From: Shewanella sediminis HAW-EB3
Lineage (GTDB): Bacteria; Pseudomonadota; Gammaproteobacteria; Enterobacterales; Shewanellaceae
Assembly (NCBI RefSeq): GCF_000018025.1
Contig: NC_009831.1
Coordinates: 2,108,001-2,172,000, forward strand
Length of the DNA: 64,000 nt
Direction: 5' to 3'
Position numbers and translations under genes: made by a program. The notes beneath the pieces are model-generated. The model saw nothing but the letters and a program-made list of their open reading frames with translations, had not been told where the DNA came from and made no database searches. This document shows, one piece after another, positions 37,529 to 49,639 of the stretch (its first letter is position 1; every line of letters begins with the position of its first letter).

Positions 37529-37727
37529 GCGCAACCACTGACACGGCGCAGCAGGCCAACTACCTAGTCGAAAGGTTAGATAGTACGGGACTTGTAGCAA
37601 TGTTAGAGAGTTTAACTTCTTCGGAACTAGACTCAGGTGACAAGCGTTTTAAAGGCTTCGGGTTTTGATTGATTTTCACATTAGTGCTTAAGAAATCATC
37701 GCTTGAAAAGCTTCTTGAAATTAGCGC

Positions 37728-37755
37728 TTGACGCCGACTCTGGAGGATGTAGAAT
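37728..37755 (+). promoter_or_regulatory. rrn promoter P2
   Basis: TTGACG (37728-37733), 16-base spacer, TAGAAT (37750-37755), followed by ACGCCTCC. It lies 266 bases before the 16S gene. Confidence 0.75.
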
Positions 37756-37814
37756 ACGCCTCCTCAAGCCAACGACCTAGCGTCTAACGGCGGCATCTGA
37801 AAAATTGATGCTAC

Positions 37815-37826
37815 GCTCTTTAACAA
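37815..37826 (+). promoter_or_regulatory. rrn antitermination boxA
   Basis: GCTCTTTAACAA matches the boxA consensus used by NusB/NusE antitermination in the rRNA leader. Confidence 0.85.
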
Positions 37827-37828
37827 TT

Positions 37829-37853
37829 TATCAAGTAATCTGTGTGGACACTC
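37829..37853 (+). other. 16S leader arm of RNase III processing stem
   Basis: This 25-base segment is complementary, with one G-U pair, to the 16S trailer at 39642-39666. The two arms fold the precursor around 16S for RNase III cleavage. Confidence 0.8.
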
Positions 37854-38020
37854 ACAGGTGTTGAGTTATTCGAAACTACTTCTCACGAAGTAGTCAAAAA
37901 TTTTACTCAATGTAAGATGAGTGTTCATAGCAATATGTACAAACGTTTTTGAGATTCTTCCGAGTCTTTTAAACGAAATCAGAATTCATTGAGCCGGTTC
38001 TTAGGAACCAACAAAACTTT

Positions 38021-39562
<1,542 letters not shown>

Positions 39563-39641
39563 CCTATACGACTAACTCGATACCTGAGTTGGCAATAAAC
39601 TGCATCCGTGCGTTTATTGCACACAGCACATCCGTGTGCTT

Positions 39642-39666
39642 GAGTGTTCACACAGATTACTTGATA
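39642..39666 (+). other. 16S trailer arm of RNase III processing stem
   Basis: Pairs with the leader arm at 37829-37853 (begins GAGTGTTCACACAG). Confidence 0.8.
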
Positions 39667-39744
39667 GAAGAAAGAGAAATATACGTGTCTATTTAGACGA
39701 CGTTAATTCGCTCTAGCACAAGGCGCTTGAAGAGTGAGGGAGGA

Positions 39745-39762
39745 CGTGTAGTTCACTACACG
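39745..39762 (+). repeat. Spacer hairpin repeated in the third spacer
   Basis: CGTGTAGT-TC-ACTACACG is a perfect hairpin in the 16S-tRNA spacer. A near-copy, CGTGTAGTTCACTACATAAC, occurs at 40559-40578 before 23S. Confidence 0.6.
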
Positions 39763-39816
39763 ACGACTGAACGATGAAAAGCAACGGAGTGATTGAGTGA
39801 AGAAACAAGTATAAAT

Positions 39817-39893
<77 letters not shown>

Positions 39894-40046
39894 ATTCTTC
39901 GTGATACTGCGTTATGTAGTTGGTCGTTTAGCAGGCTAAACGTCCTCACTACAAGCCTTGTCTCACTCGAATTGGCTTCGCCAAATCTTTTTAAGTCTTG
40001 GCTTACTCGATTTGGTCACGTGATAATTTCTCAACTGCATGTAAAT

Positions 40047-40122
40047 GGGGCTATAGCTCAGCTGGGAGAGCGCCTGCCTTGCACGCAGGAGGTCTGCGGT
40101 TCGATCCCGCATAGCTCCACCA
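40047..40122 (+). tRNA. tRNA-Ala (UGC)
   Basis: A 76-base tRNA with CCA encoded and anticodon TGC in the loop CTTGCAC. The acceptor GGGGCTA/TAGCTCC contains the G3-U70 pair that identifies alanine tRNAs. Confidence 0.98.
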
Positions 40123-40647
40123 TTTACTTTGCTAATTAATCCGAAAAGGTTTTTTGATTAATTAAGTAGACTTACTTTTCCAGCAAGAAGTAAGACATGC
40201 ACATGGATAGAGATGCCAAAGATAAATTAATAATTTATCTTTGGCTTTTTTAAGCCCGTTCTTTAAAAATTTGGAAAGCTGATAGTGTTAATGTGAAAGG
40301 GACTATTGTGGAAGATATCTCGCAAGGGATAACAACTGCTTTAGTTAATAGCATTAATGCGAAAATAAATAATTGAGTTCTCAAAACACTTAAAATCAAG
40401 TGCCCGAAACATAGCAATATGTTTCATGAGTATTCTTTTGGCGAAAGTAAACACCATTAGTTGCGATACATCTCGTTCAAACTTACCCGTTTGAATACTA
40501 GAGATTTAAGCGCAGTTAGTCATGTTGATGTCGAAGCCGTGATTTGAATGAGAAGGGCGTGTAGTTCACTACATAACTGACGAGTGAGATTCACAATAAA
40601 GACAACATCTTGAATAACAAGCGAATAAAGACCTATATGGGTTGTAT
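40123..40647 (+). other. tRNA-Ala to 23S internal transcribed spacer
   Basis: The 525-base spacer contains a boxA-like GTTCTTTAAAAATTTGG segment (from about 40259) and the second copy of the spacer hairpin (40559-40578). The 23S leader arm at 40632-40654 pairs with the 23S trailer at 43535-43557 over 20 consecutive bases (RNase III stem). No gene is seen. Confidence 0.75.
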
Positions 40648-43542
<2,895 letters not shown>

Positions 43543-43653
43543 TACAACCCATATGGGTTTTGTATGAAGCTAGTGTGATTACTTCAAAAGAATACAGTAC
43601 TTGATTTTAGTGTGACTTAATTATTTAAAAGCTTTCTAAATTTTACCAAATTA

Positions 43654-43770
43654 GTCTGGAAACCATAGCATTGTGGCCCCACCTGATCCCATCCCGAACT
43701 CAGAAGTGAAACGCAATCGCGCCGATGGTAGTGTGGGGTCTCCCCATGTGAGAGTAGGTCATTTCCAGGC
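43654..43770 (+). rRNA. rrf: 5S ribosomal RNA
   Basis: About 117 bases with the conserved CCCGAACTCAGAAGTGAAACG and CGCCGATGGTAGTGTGGGG. The ends GTCTGGAAA and TTTCCAGGC pair as helix I. Confidence 0.97.
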
Positions 43771-43785
43771 GCCTAATAAACGATA

Positions 43786-43816
43786 AATCCCCAGCACTTC
43801 GTGTTGGGGATTTTTT
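43786..43816 (+). terminator. rrn operon terminator
   Basis: AATCCCCAGCAC and GTGTTGGGGATT form a long stem with one G-U pair and a tight loop, followed by six T. Confidence 0.92.
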
Positions 43817-43831
43817 CGTTTAACAGCTTTT

Positions 43832-43856
43832 GGAAATGACCACTCGAACATGGGGA
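43832..43856 (-). repeat. Inverted fragment of the 5S 3' end
   Basis: GGAAATGACCACTCGAACAT followed by GGGGA is the reverse complement of the 5S segment at 43741-43766 with about four differences. It lies just past the terminator. Confidence 0.6.
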
Positions 43857-44008
43857 ATATAAAGAGTCCGAACGCAGTGAGGCTCAATACTCATGTAGAG
43901 TAGGGTGGAACTGCTGCGCTTATCAAGCGTAGCTTGATGCTGCGGTGTAACGCGGAGAGCTTGCTCGAAGCTGACCATGACAGGCGCACTCCTGAATTTA
44001 AAGTGAAG

Positions 44009-44036
44009 AAGCCACCTGAATAAGGTGGCTTTTTTG
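44009..44036 (+). terminator. Second terminator downstream of rrn
   Basis: AAGCCACC/GGTGGCTT stem, seven-base loop, then a run of T. It lies about 200 bases after the first rrn terminator, with no protein gene between. Confidence 0.85.
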
Positions 44037-44236
44037 CGTTTGGGCTTTTAAAAAATATCAAAGTTTAAGTCTCGAACTTATCTGCAACGAAATCAGGTGG
44101 CTTATCCACTTAAGCACGTACGTGCAATGCCTACTCCCGATGTCGCTTCCCGCTACGAATCCTGGATTTTCCGCGTTCATTTTTTACTTAAACAACTGGG
44201 GCTAAATACTGCGTATTTATAGCGCCATAATCTCAC

Positions 44237-44286
44237 CCCCATGTGTCCACTTCGTGGACTACGAGAGTAGAGCATTTCCAGGCGCC
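44237..44286 (+). pseudogene. 5S rRNA 3'-end fragment interrupted by a small hairpin
   Basis: CCCCATGTG then, after a 17-base insertion containing TCCACTTCGTGGA, GAGAGTAGAGCATTTCCAGG and CGCC. This reproduces the last 35 bases of the intact 5S and its downstream CGCC. Preceding bases (AGCGCCATAATCTCA) weakly continue the match. It is a remnant of a second 5S copy. Confidence 0.6.
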
Positions 44287-44357
44287 TTCGCTCTTCGCTA
44301 TATAGCTATTATCGTAATGTACTATATACCATTCTCGGCTCTGACATCTTTCGATTG

Positions 44358-44428
44358 TGTAGGACCGGCTTTAGCCGGGAATGGGGTATTTCGTTATACA
44401 AGCTTCGCGGCTGAAGCACGCTCCTACA
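44358..44428. repeat. 71-bp palindromic (REP-like) unit 1
   Basis: The unit is bounded by TGTAGGA and TCCTACA and contains CCGGCTTTAGCCGG and TTCGCGGCTGAAGC, so it can fold into nested hairpins. It is repeated almost exactly 95 bases later. Confidence 0.75.
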
Positions 44429-44452
44429 TGGGGAATGGGCATTGTTCGATTG

Positions 44453-44523
44453 TGTAGGACCGGCTTTAGCCGGGAATGGGTTATTTCGTTATACAAGCTT
44501 CGCGGCTAAAGCATGCTCCTACA
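44453..44523. repeat. 71-bp palindromic (REP-like) unit 2
   Basis: Nearly identical to unit 1 (three or so differences), with the same TGTAGGA/TCCTACA ends and the same 71-bp length. The pair is a tandem duplication of period 95 that includes the flank. Confidence 0.75.
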
Positions 44524-44548
44524 GAGGGGAATCGCGTATTTTTTGCCG

Positions 44549-45244
44549 TTACTTATTTTTAATGCGAGCCTTGAAGGCTTTTCGTGTCTCTTCATCGGCT
44601 TGGCTGTACCAGAAGTCGAGCATCTGACCGACATTAATCTGATCGGGTATCTGATTGTTTTGAGTCGTGGCTTGCTTGTTTACCATGGTCTCAGACGTTG
44701 TGGAGACTGAGGTTGTAACATCTGCGGCGCTCTGAACCTTCGTATTTTGCTTTATAACAGCAAAGTGACTCACAGCGGCATTCGCTCCACTCTGGTTATA
44801 GACAGATATTTCATTGCTGTAATCCCGGCCTAACTGCAACCCCTCTTTGGTTAGAATGTCTGTGTCGTAGTTTACTGCCTGGCCTTTATTATCTGAGAGC
44901 TTAATAGCAGGAGTTGAATTGAATTTGTCGGCATCACTACTGGATTTCAATTTAGGTAAGATTAGCTTGTAGGTTTGATTGCTAGCTTCAAAACTTACAA
45001 TGATAGCTTCCGATGAAAACCTTTTCTGTTGTCCCTGTTGTCTGAAGCTCGTGTTGTATTTAAGTACTATCTGGTTTTTACCCTCACGGAGTGTCATCGG
45101 AGAGTCTGATTCAGCGGCTTTGCCGTTCACTACCAATAACTCTGCAGAATTTGGAAAACTGATGGTGGGTTCTGCCCAAGCCTGTGAGGCGAAGAGTAAT
45201 GTTGTGATTGTGGAAAGACTGGCCAATAAGGTGAGGTGTTTCAT
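44549..45244 (-). CDS. DUF2057 (YccT-like) secreted protein
   Basis: The 231-residue protein has a signal peptide (to SQAWA). The DUF2057 pattern is visible: ISFPNSAELLVVNGKAAE, TLREGKNQIVLKY and FSSEAIIVSFEASNQTYKL. The C-terminus ends with MLDFWYSQADEETRKAFKARI, a helix typical of the family. It is periplasmic; its function is unknown. The tandem repeat pair ends 26 bases beyond its stop codon. Confidence 0.85.
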   Translation of the reverse strand: MKHLTLLASLSTITTLLFASQAWAEPTISFPNSAELLVVNGKAAESDSPMTLREGKNQIVLKYNTSFRQQGQQKRFSSEAIIVSFEASNQTYKLILPKLKSSSDADKFNSTPAIKLSDNKGQAVNYDTDILTKEGLQLGRDYSNEISVYNQSGANAAVSHFAVIKQNTKVQSAADVTTSVSTTSETMVNKQATTQNNQIPDQINVGQMLDFWYSQADEETRKAFKARIKNK

Positions 45245-45511
45245 TTCAAATCCTAAGTTTTCGTAATTTTCATGATAAACCGCCCTATAAACTGTTTTTA
45301 CTTTGATGACGCAACATACAGGGGTAAATATTCATGCTGAAGTTTGTATCGGGGCGGTTTGTATAGAGAATAGTACAGTTTGTTGGAAAAAATACTAGCC
45401 GGAATATATTAGTAATTAAATACATTTAGTCTGTTTGATTAGAGATTTATAACAGTTTTATCGGATAATTGGCGCTATAATCTGTCACGTTTGTTTCCAT
45501 TGGAGTTTGTT

Positions 45512-45877
45512 GTGCTTACAAAAATACTCGTTACTCTACTCGTGATCGCTGGCGCACTTTTTTATATTCGAAAGCCTGCCAGGGCAGCAAAGGCTGAAAG
45601 AACTTCTGATGTCGGGAAACAGATTTTATTCAGGTATGTGATTTATGGGTTGATCGCCTTATCTCTACTTGGAAGCAGTGGGTATTGGTACTGGAATTGG
45701 CAAGATGGAAACCAAATTGTAGATGTTACTATTGTCTCTCCAAGTATTGCGAGTTCTGAAGTTTATCAGGTAAGAAAGAGAGATATAACCAACAATATGC
45801 TAACAACCGTTGATGGTATTAGCATCAGGTTATCGAATCAAGAACGTGTTATCATCGCGAAAAGCAAAAAACAGTAA
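45512..45877 (+). CDS. Small two-helix membrane protein (hypothetical)
   Basis: From the GTG at 45512 (TGGAG six bases upstream) the protein is 121 residues. It has hydrophobic helices at about 2-18 and 39-58 around a basic linker (KPARAAKAERTSD). A C-terminal soluble domain follows, reading VSPSIASSEVYQVRKRDI. No family is recognised, but composition and ribosome site support a real gene. An in-frame TTG at 45491 is the other possible start. Confidence 0.7.
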   Translation: MLTKILVTLLVIAGALFYIRKPARAAKAERTSDVGKQILFRYVIYGLIALSLLGSSGYWYWNWQDGNQIVDVTIVSPSIASSEVYQVRKRDITNNMLTTVDGISIRLSNQERVIIAKSKKQ

Positions 45878-45905
45878 AATTTAGTTTTATTCAAGTTTTT
45901 ATATC

Positions 45906-45933
45906 TTTTCAATGGGGTTTATTAAGGTAGAAT
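45906..45933 (+). promoter_or_regulatory. Probable corA promoter
   Basis: TTTTCA (45906-45911), 16-base spacer, TAGAAT (45928-45933), about 70 bases before the corA start. Confidence 0.45.
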
Positions 45934-45954
45934 AGCCTCGTTTTTTACCCTGCG

Positions 45955-45989
45955 CTTTGTCATCTACTATTACAGACAAAGTGTTTTTT
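45955..45989 (+). terminator. Terminator-like hairpin in the corA leader
   Basis: CTTTGTC and GACAAAG pair around a 13-base loop and are followed by TGTTTTTT. It ends directly before the corA ribosome site AGGAGG. This suggests transcription attenuation or occlusion of translation in the leader. Confidence 0.45.
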
Positions 45990-46001
45990 CAGGAGGCCTC
46001 C

Positions 46002-46949
46002 ATGATAACTGCTTATGTCTACCAAGATCGCAAACTTACGATTAATGAACTACATATTCAGGATATAGTCCCTCCGGGTACGTTATGGCTCGATCTTTTT
46101 AAACCGTCCGATTCCGAGCGTGAATGGTTAAGTCATTATTCGGTGGAAGAAGTTCCTGAAGAAGATGATATCAATGAGATTGAAGCATCTGCACGTTTTT
46201 ATCAGAACAACGATGGTCTTCATATTAACTCACTTTTTCCTCAACGTGTGGGTCAAGATGTTCGTGGCGTAAACGTCTCTTTCAACTTGCGAAAGGACTT
46301 TCTGCTTACTATCCGTGAAGAGGATGTGGGGCTTATACGTTTACTACGTAATTACCTCAGACTCGGCAGGCTAGAAGTGACGACCCCTCAGGCGCTATTT
46401 CTTGAGCTGTTTAATCTCAAAGTGGATTACCTCTCAGATCTCATTGAGGATGTCTATTCTGTTGTAGATGGAGTGAGCGAGCAGGTATTCGAAAATGATG
46501 AACTCGATGACGTATTTAAGTTGATCACACTGCAGGAAGACTCAAACGGTAAGATTCGTCTGAGTTTGCTTGATACTCAGCGCTCGTTAAGATACATGCA
46601 ACGATATTATCGTGGACAGCTGACCGATGATAATCTAAAAGATCTTCGTGAGATGTTGTTAGACATTGAATCTTTGATGCCGCACAGCCAATTTATCTTC
46701 GATAAGTTAAACTTTTTACTCGATGCGGCTATGGGCTTTAGTGGTTTACAGCAGAACAAGATCATTAAAATATTTTCAGTTGCAGCGGTCATTTTTCTAC
46801 CACCAACAGTAATTGCAAGTGCTTATGGTATGAACTTTACCAATATGCCAGAGCTCGATTGGCGTTTTGGATACCCTATGGCAATTCTGATGATGATAGC
46901 GAGTGCAGCCGGAACCTATCTGTTTTTTAAACGTAAAGGCTGGTTATAA
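46002..46949 (+). CDS. corA: Magnesium/cobalt transporter CorA
   Basis: CorA is the homopentameric inner-membrane channel for Mg2+ uptake. The protein from ATG 46002 (ribosome site AGGAGG at 45991) is 315 residues, equal to E. coli CorA. It has EIEASARF, the helical stalk and KIFSVAAVIFLPPTVIASAYGMNF with the GMN filter. It ends in the cytoplasmic KRKGWL. An upstream TTG start is rejected. Its last codon and stop share six bases with the convergent DUF3135 gene. Confidence 0.95.
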   Translation: MITAYVYQDRKLTINELHIQDIVPPGTLWLDLFKPSDSEREWLSHYSVEEVPEEDDINEIEASARFYQNNDGLHINSLFPQRVGQDVRGVNVSFNLRKDFLLTIREEDVGLIRLLRNYLRLGRLEVTTPQALFLELFNLKVDYLSDLIEDVYSVVDGVSEQVFENDELDDVFKLITLQEDSNGKIRLSLLDTQRSLRYMQRYYRGQLTDDNLKDLREMLLDIESLMPHSQFIFDKLNFLLDAAMGFSGLQQNKIIKIFSVAAVIFLPPTVIASAYGMNFTNMPELDWRFGYPMAILMMIASAAGTYLFFKRKGWL

Positions 46950-47258
46950 CTTCTTAGCATTCAAATCGAGTATTTCGGCACTATTCTGTCGAAACTCTAT
47001 TGGATTGTTAATTATTGTATTTAAAGCAAGAAATTTTTCATTCATGATACTCATCGCCAGATAACACCTGTGATAAGGATTAGAGCAGCGAGATAATTGC
47101 TGCTCAAGGTGATGTTGCATCGATATCAACTGTTTCTTATTGGCTTCAGGGCAATGTTCAATAGCTTCATTGCAGAGTTTTCTTTGAAGTTCTTCCAGTT
47201 CATCCGGCTCGTTTTCTGCGAGCCATTTTAAACTATCGAAGTTTGGAAGTTGCGTCAT
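46944..47258 (-). CDS. DUF3135 family protein
   Basis: The 104-residue helical protein reads LPNFDSLKWLAENEPDELEELQ then HHLEQQLSRCSNPYHRCYLAM, as in DUF3135, a small gammaproteobacterial family of unknown function. A GAGGAGA ribosome site precedes the ATG. It converges on corA, sharing the palindromic TTATAA (46944-46949) that encodes Leu-stop in both genes. Confidence 0.85.
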   Translation of the reverse strand: MTQLPNFDSLKWLAENEPDELEELQRKLCNEAIEHCPEANKKQLISMQHHLEQQLSRCSNPYHRCYLAMSIMNEKFLALNTIINNPIEFRQNSAEILDLNAKKL

Positions 47259-47384
47259 ATCATCTCCTCATTGAAGATACTGATACTTTCAACCTAGCGA
47301 ATAGTTTGGTATTCGGCAAGAAAACTTAAGAATAATAGGGTGATTAATACAATTTTTAGTTCTAAGGACTAAATTTGCGATTGG

Positions 47385-47409
47385 CCGATTGGCTTATTTA
47401 GCCAATCGG
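47385..47409 (-). terminator. Stem-loop after the DUF3391 HD-GYP gene
   Basis: CCGATTGGC/GCCAATCGG with a seven-base AT loop lies eight bases past the HD-GYP stop. Few T residues follow on the minus strand, so termination strength is uncertain. Confidence 0.5.
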
Positions 47410-47416
47410 TTTACTA

Positions 47417-48682
47417 CTAGGCTTTACTATCGGAACCTAAGAAATAACTGACTCTTTCTCTGGGATTCAGATATTTAAAAATTTTCTCAGGTAGGGCCGC
47501 GGGGGGGAGGCATCGAACGATACTGAGTCCTTCGGCTTCGAGATCTACGATAGGAGCCTGATCTTTCGGAACCAGAGCATCGTAAGCAAGAATTCTCGGA
47601 AAGAGGATCTTATCTAAGTTTACCGACATCACCATAGCAAACTGACCAGATGATAACTCAACTATGCTGCCGGGCGGGTAGATCCCGAGCATTTTTATCA
47701 TTTTACCGGTAACTTCCTGATTCAACTGCGTTTTAAAGTTCTTAAAGATATGTCCCAGAGCAGCATAAGGGGTGCGAGCTTTATTCTGAAAGTTAGGGTG
47801 ACATAAAGAATCATAAAGGTTAACGACAGTTACTAACTGGCATAACTTGTCTAAGCTTTCAGCCTTAAGCCCCTTAGGGTAGCCCGAACCGTCGAGATAT
47901 TCATGATGGTTAACGACTATGGGCAGAGCCTCTGCAGGAAAGTTATCGGCAAGTTTAAGCAGATCTGCGCCCATGATCGGGTGCTGCTTCATAAAATTAT
48001 TTTCAGGCGCCGTTAACGGTGTTTTCTTTCTTAATAGCTGAGGTGGTACTTTAAGTTTACCGGTATCGTGGAAAAGCGCGCCAATTCCTACTAATTCCAT
48101 CTCTTCTTTAGTCCAGCCTAACTCTTTTGCCATCAACATCGAGAGGACTGCCACATTGAGTGAATGGTAGTAGATGGTCTCATCATTCTTGGCTTCGCCC
48201 ATAAGGTGAAGCACTAAATTATCTGAATTAAGTAATTGATCACTGAGATCATTGATTAACTCTTTGGCATCATCGATAGCATTGAGGGGGCGATTACGCA
48301 GCTTAGAGACTAAGTTACGCATCTTGGCGATCGAACGGTCAAACTCCTTTTCAGTTTTTTGTAGATCCCGGCGCATTTTTTTCAAACTTTCAATGCGCTC
48401 GCCTTTATATTTATTCATGTTTTTTGTCAGACGATCGAGTTCTTCTTGATTGATTTCGAGCTTCTGCTCTTTAGCTTCACTCTCATTTAATACAGAGACG
48501 TCGCTGCGTTGTAGATCGACAAAAACATGGGTGATGCCTAATTTTTTTATAAGTTCGATTTGTGCCTGTTGTTTGATTCTAAAGCTACTAAATAAAAAGG
48601 GGTGATCTTTCCATGAAACCGGCAGCCGGACAAAATTGCCCACTTGTAACTGTTCGACGGAGACTTTACGGTTTTTGTTCAT
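47417..48682 (-). CDS. DUF3391-HD-GYP c-di-GMP phosphodiesterase
   Basis: The 421-residue protein has an N-terminal DUF3391 (residues 1-70, VSVEQLQVGNFVRLPVSW and ITHVFVDLQRSD), a charged coiled coil (about 75-140) and an HD-GYP domain. The last has LFHDTGKLKVPPQLL and NHHEYLDGSGYPKGL. Metal and GYP motifs are complete, so c-di-GMP hydrolysis is likely. It is cytoplasmic and monocistronic. A similar protein is encoded at 60088. Confidence 0.9.
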   Translation of the reverse strand: MNKNRKVSVEQLQVGNFVRLPVSWKDHPFLFSSFRIKQQAQIELIKKLGITHVFVDLQRSDVSVLNESEAKEQKLEINQEELDRLTKNMNKYKGERIESLKKMRRDLQKTEKEFDRSIAKMRNLVSKLRNRPLNAIDDAKELINDLSDQLLNSDNLVLHLMGEAKNDETIYYHSLNVAVLSMLMAKELGWTKEEMELVGIGALFHDTGKLKVPPQLLRKKTPLTAPENNFMKQHPIMGADLLKLADNFPAEALPIVVNHHEYLDGSGYPKGLKAESLDKLCQLVTVVNLYDSLCHPNFQNKARTPYAALGHIFKNFKTQLNQEVTGKMIKMLGIYPPGSIVELSSGQFAMVMSVNLDKILFPRILAYDALVPKDQAPIVDLEAEGLSIVRCLPPAALPEKIFKYLNPRERVSYFLGSDSKA

Positions 48683-48837
48683 ATTATTCTTATAGGTCTT
48701 ATGGGACGTCTCAATACTTCTACGGACAATTATTTCAGAATTTCATTACTTGTTGTAGTGGTATTTTAACTTAACCCTACGGCTTTACAATTACTTAACC
48801 TATATGTAAGCATAGTTAGATTAGTCAGTAAGCAAAG

Positions 48838-49545
48838 ATGGTTAAAATGGATTTCATTGAAGTATACCCTAATGCACTACCGGATGAGCTGTGTGAGAGA
48901 TTAATTCAGGCATTTGAGAGTCATAACGGGGTAACAGAAGGTAGGACGGGTCATGGCGTCGATATCGAAAAGAAAAACAGTCGCGATCTTATGCTCGATA
49001 ATTTTGATGATCTGCAGCCTCTGAAAAGTGAGCTTTTGGCCCATACGCTAGCTTGTTCTACCGAATACTTTAAAAAATACTCTATGGCGTTAATGGGAGG
49101 CGTGTCGGTTCAGGTTGCGGATGAACATGGCAAGCCGGTGACACTGACACCAGATAATTTTGCTGATTACGGCGAACAAAGAAGCCAAGCTTTAGTTAAG
49201 TACCTTTATCGTAGCGGCATGATAAACGTTCAGAAGTATGAGAAAGGTGTGGGGGGCTACCCCCATTGGCATTCTGAGCAGTTTCCTCAAGCGGGTCACA
49301 ACGAAGCATTGCATCGAGTCGTGTTATATATGTTTTACTTGAATGACGTGGAAGAGGGAGGTGAAACGGAATTCTTTTATCAAAACCGCAAACTGACTCC
49401 CAAGCGCGGCACTATGGTGATAGCGCCTGCTGGTTTTACTCATTCTCACCGCGGTAATACGCCTAAGAGTGGTGATAAATATATCGCCACATCCTGGGTG
49501 ATGTTTAACCGTGCAGAACAGTTATACCAATCTGTAAAGAGTTAA
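48838..49545 (+). CDS. 2OG-Fe(II) oxygenase (prolyl 4-hydroxylase-like fold)
   Basis: The 235-residue double-stranded beta-helix protein has the iron triad as His145-x-Glu147 (YPHWHSEQ) and a distal histidine in FTHSHRGNTP (His202 or His204). A basic residue downstream would bind 2-oxoglutarate. Glu replaces the common Asp of the HxD motif. VVLYMFYLNDVEEGGETEFFY is typical of the P4Hc family. Substrates of bacterial members are mostly unknown. Starts ATG GTT AAA ATG; either ATG (48838 or 48847) is possible. Monocistronic. Confidence 0.85.
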   Translation: MVKMDFIEVYPNALPDELCERLIQAFESHNGVTEGRTGHGVDIEKKNSRDLMLDNFDDLQPLKSELLAHTLACSTEYFKKYSMALMGGVSVQVADEHGKPVTLTPDNFADYGEQRSQALVKYLYRSGMINVQKYEKGVGGYPHWHSEQFPQAGHNEALHRVVLYMFYLNDVEEGGETEFFYQNRKLTPKRGTMVIAPAGFTHSHRGNTPKSGDKYIATSWVMFNRAEQLYQSVKS

Positions 49546-49580
49546 ATCTGTGGTGGGGGGGATACTGAATTAATAGTTCA

Positions 49581-49610
49581 GTGCTAAGCCCCTATAAAGG
49601 GGGTTAGCAC
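49581..49610. terminator. Stem-loop between convergent oxygenase and phoQ genes
   Basis: GTGCTAAGCCCC and GGGGGTTAGCAC pair with one mismatch around a six-base loop. It lies between two convergent genes. There is no T-tract, so it is only a candidate terminator. Confidence 0.5.
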
Positions 49611-49639
49611 CTCAAGCTTATCTGTCGATTGAGATAGGG

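Noticed and set aside
44254..44710. ORFs across the tandem REP-like repeats
   Set aside because: Repeated similar peptides arise from the DNA duplication, with no ribosome sites.
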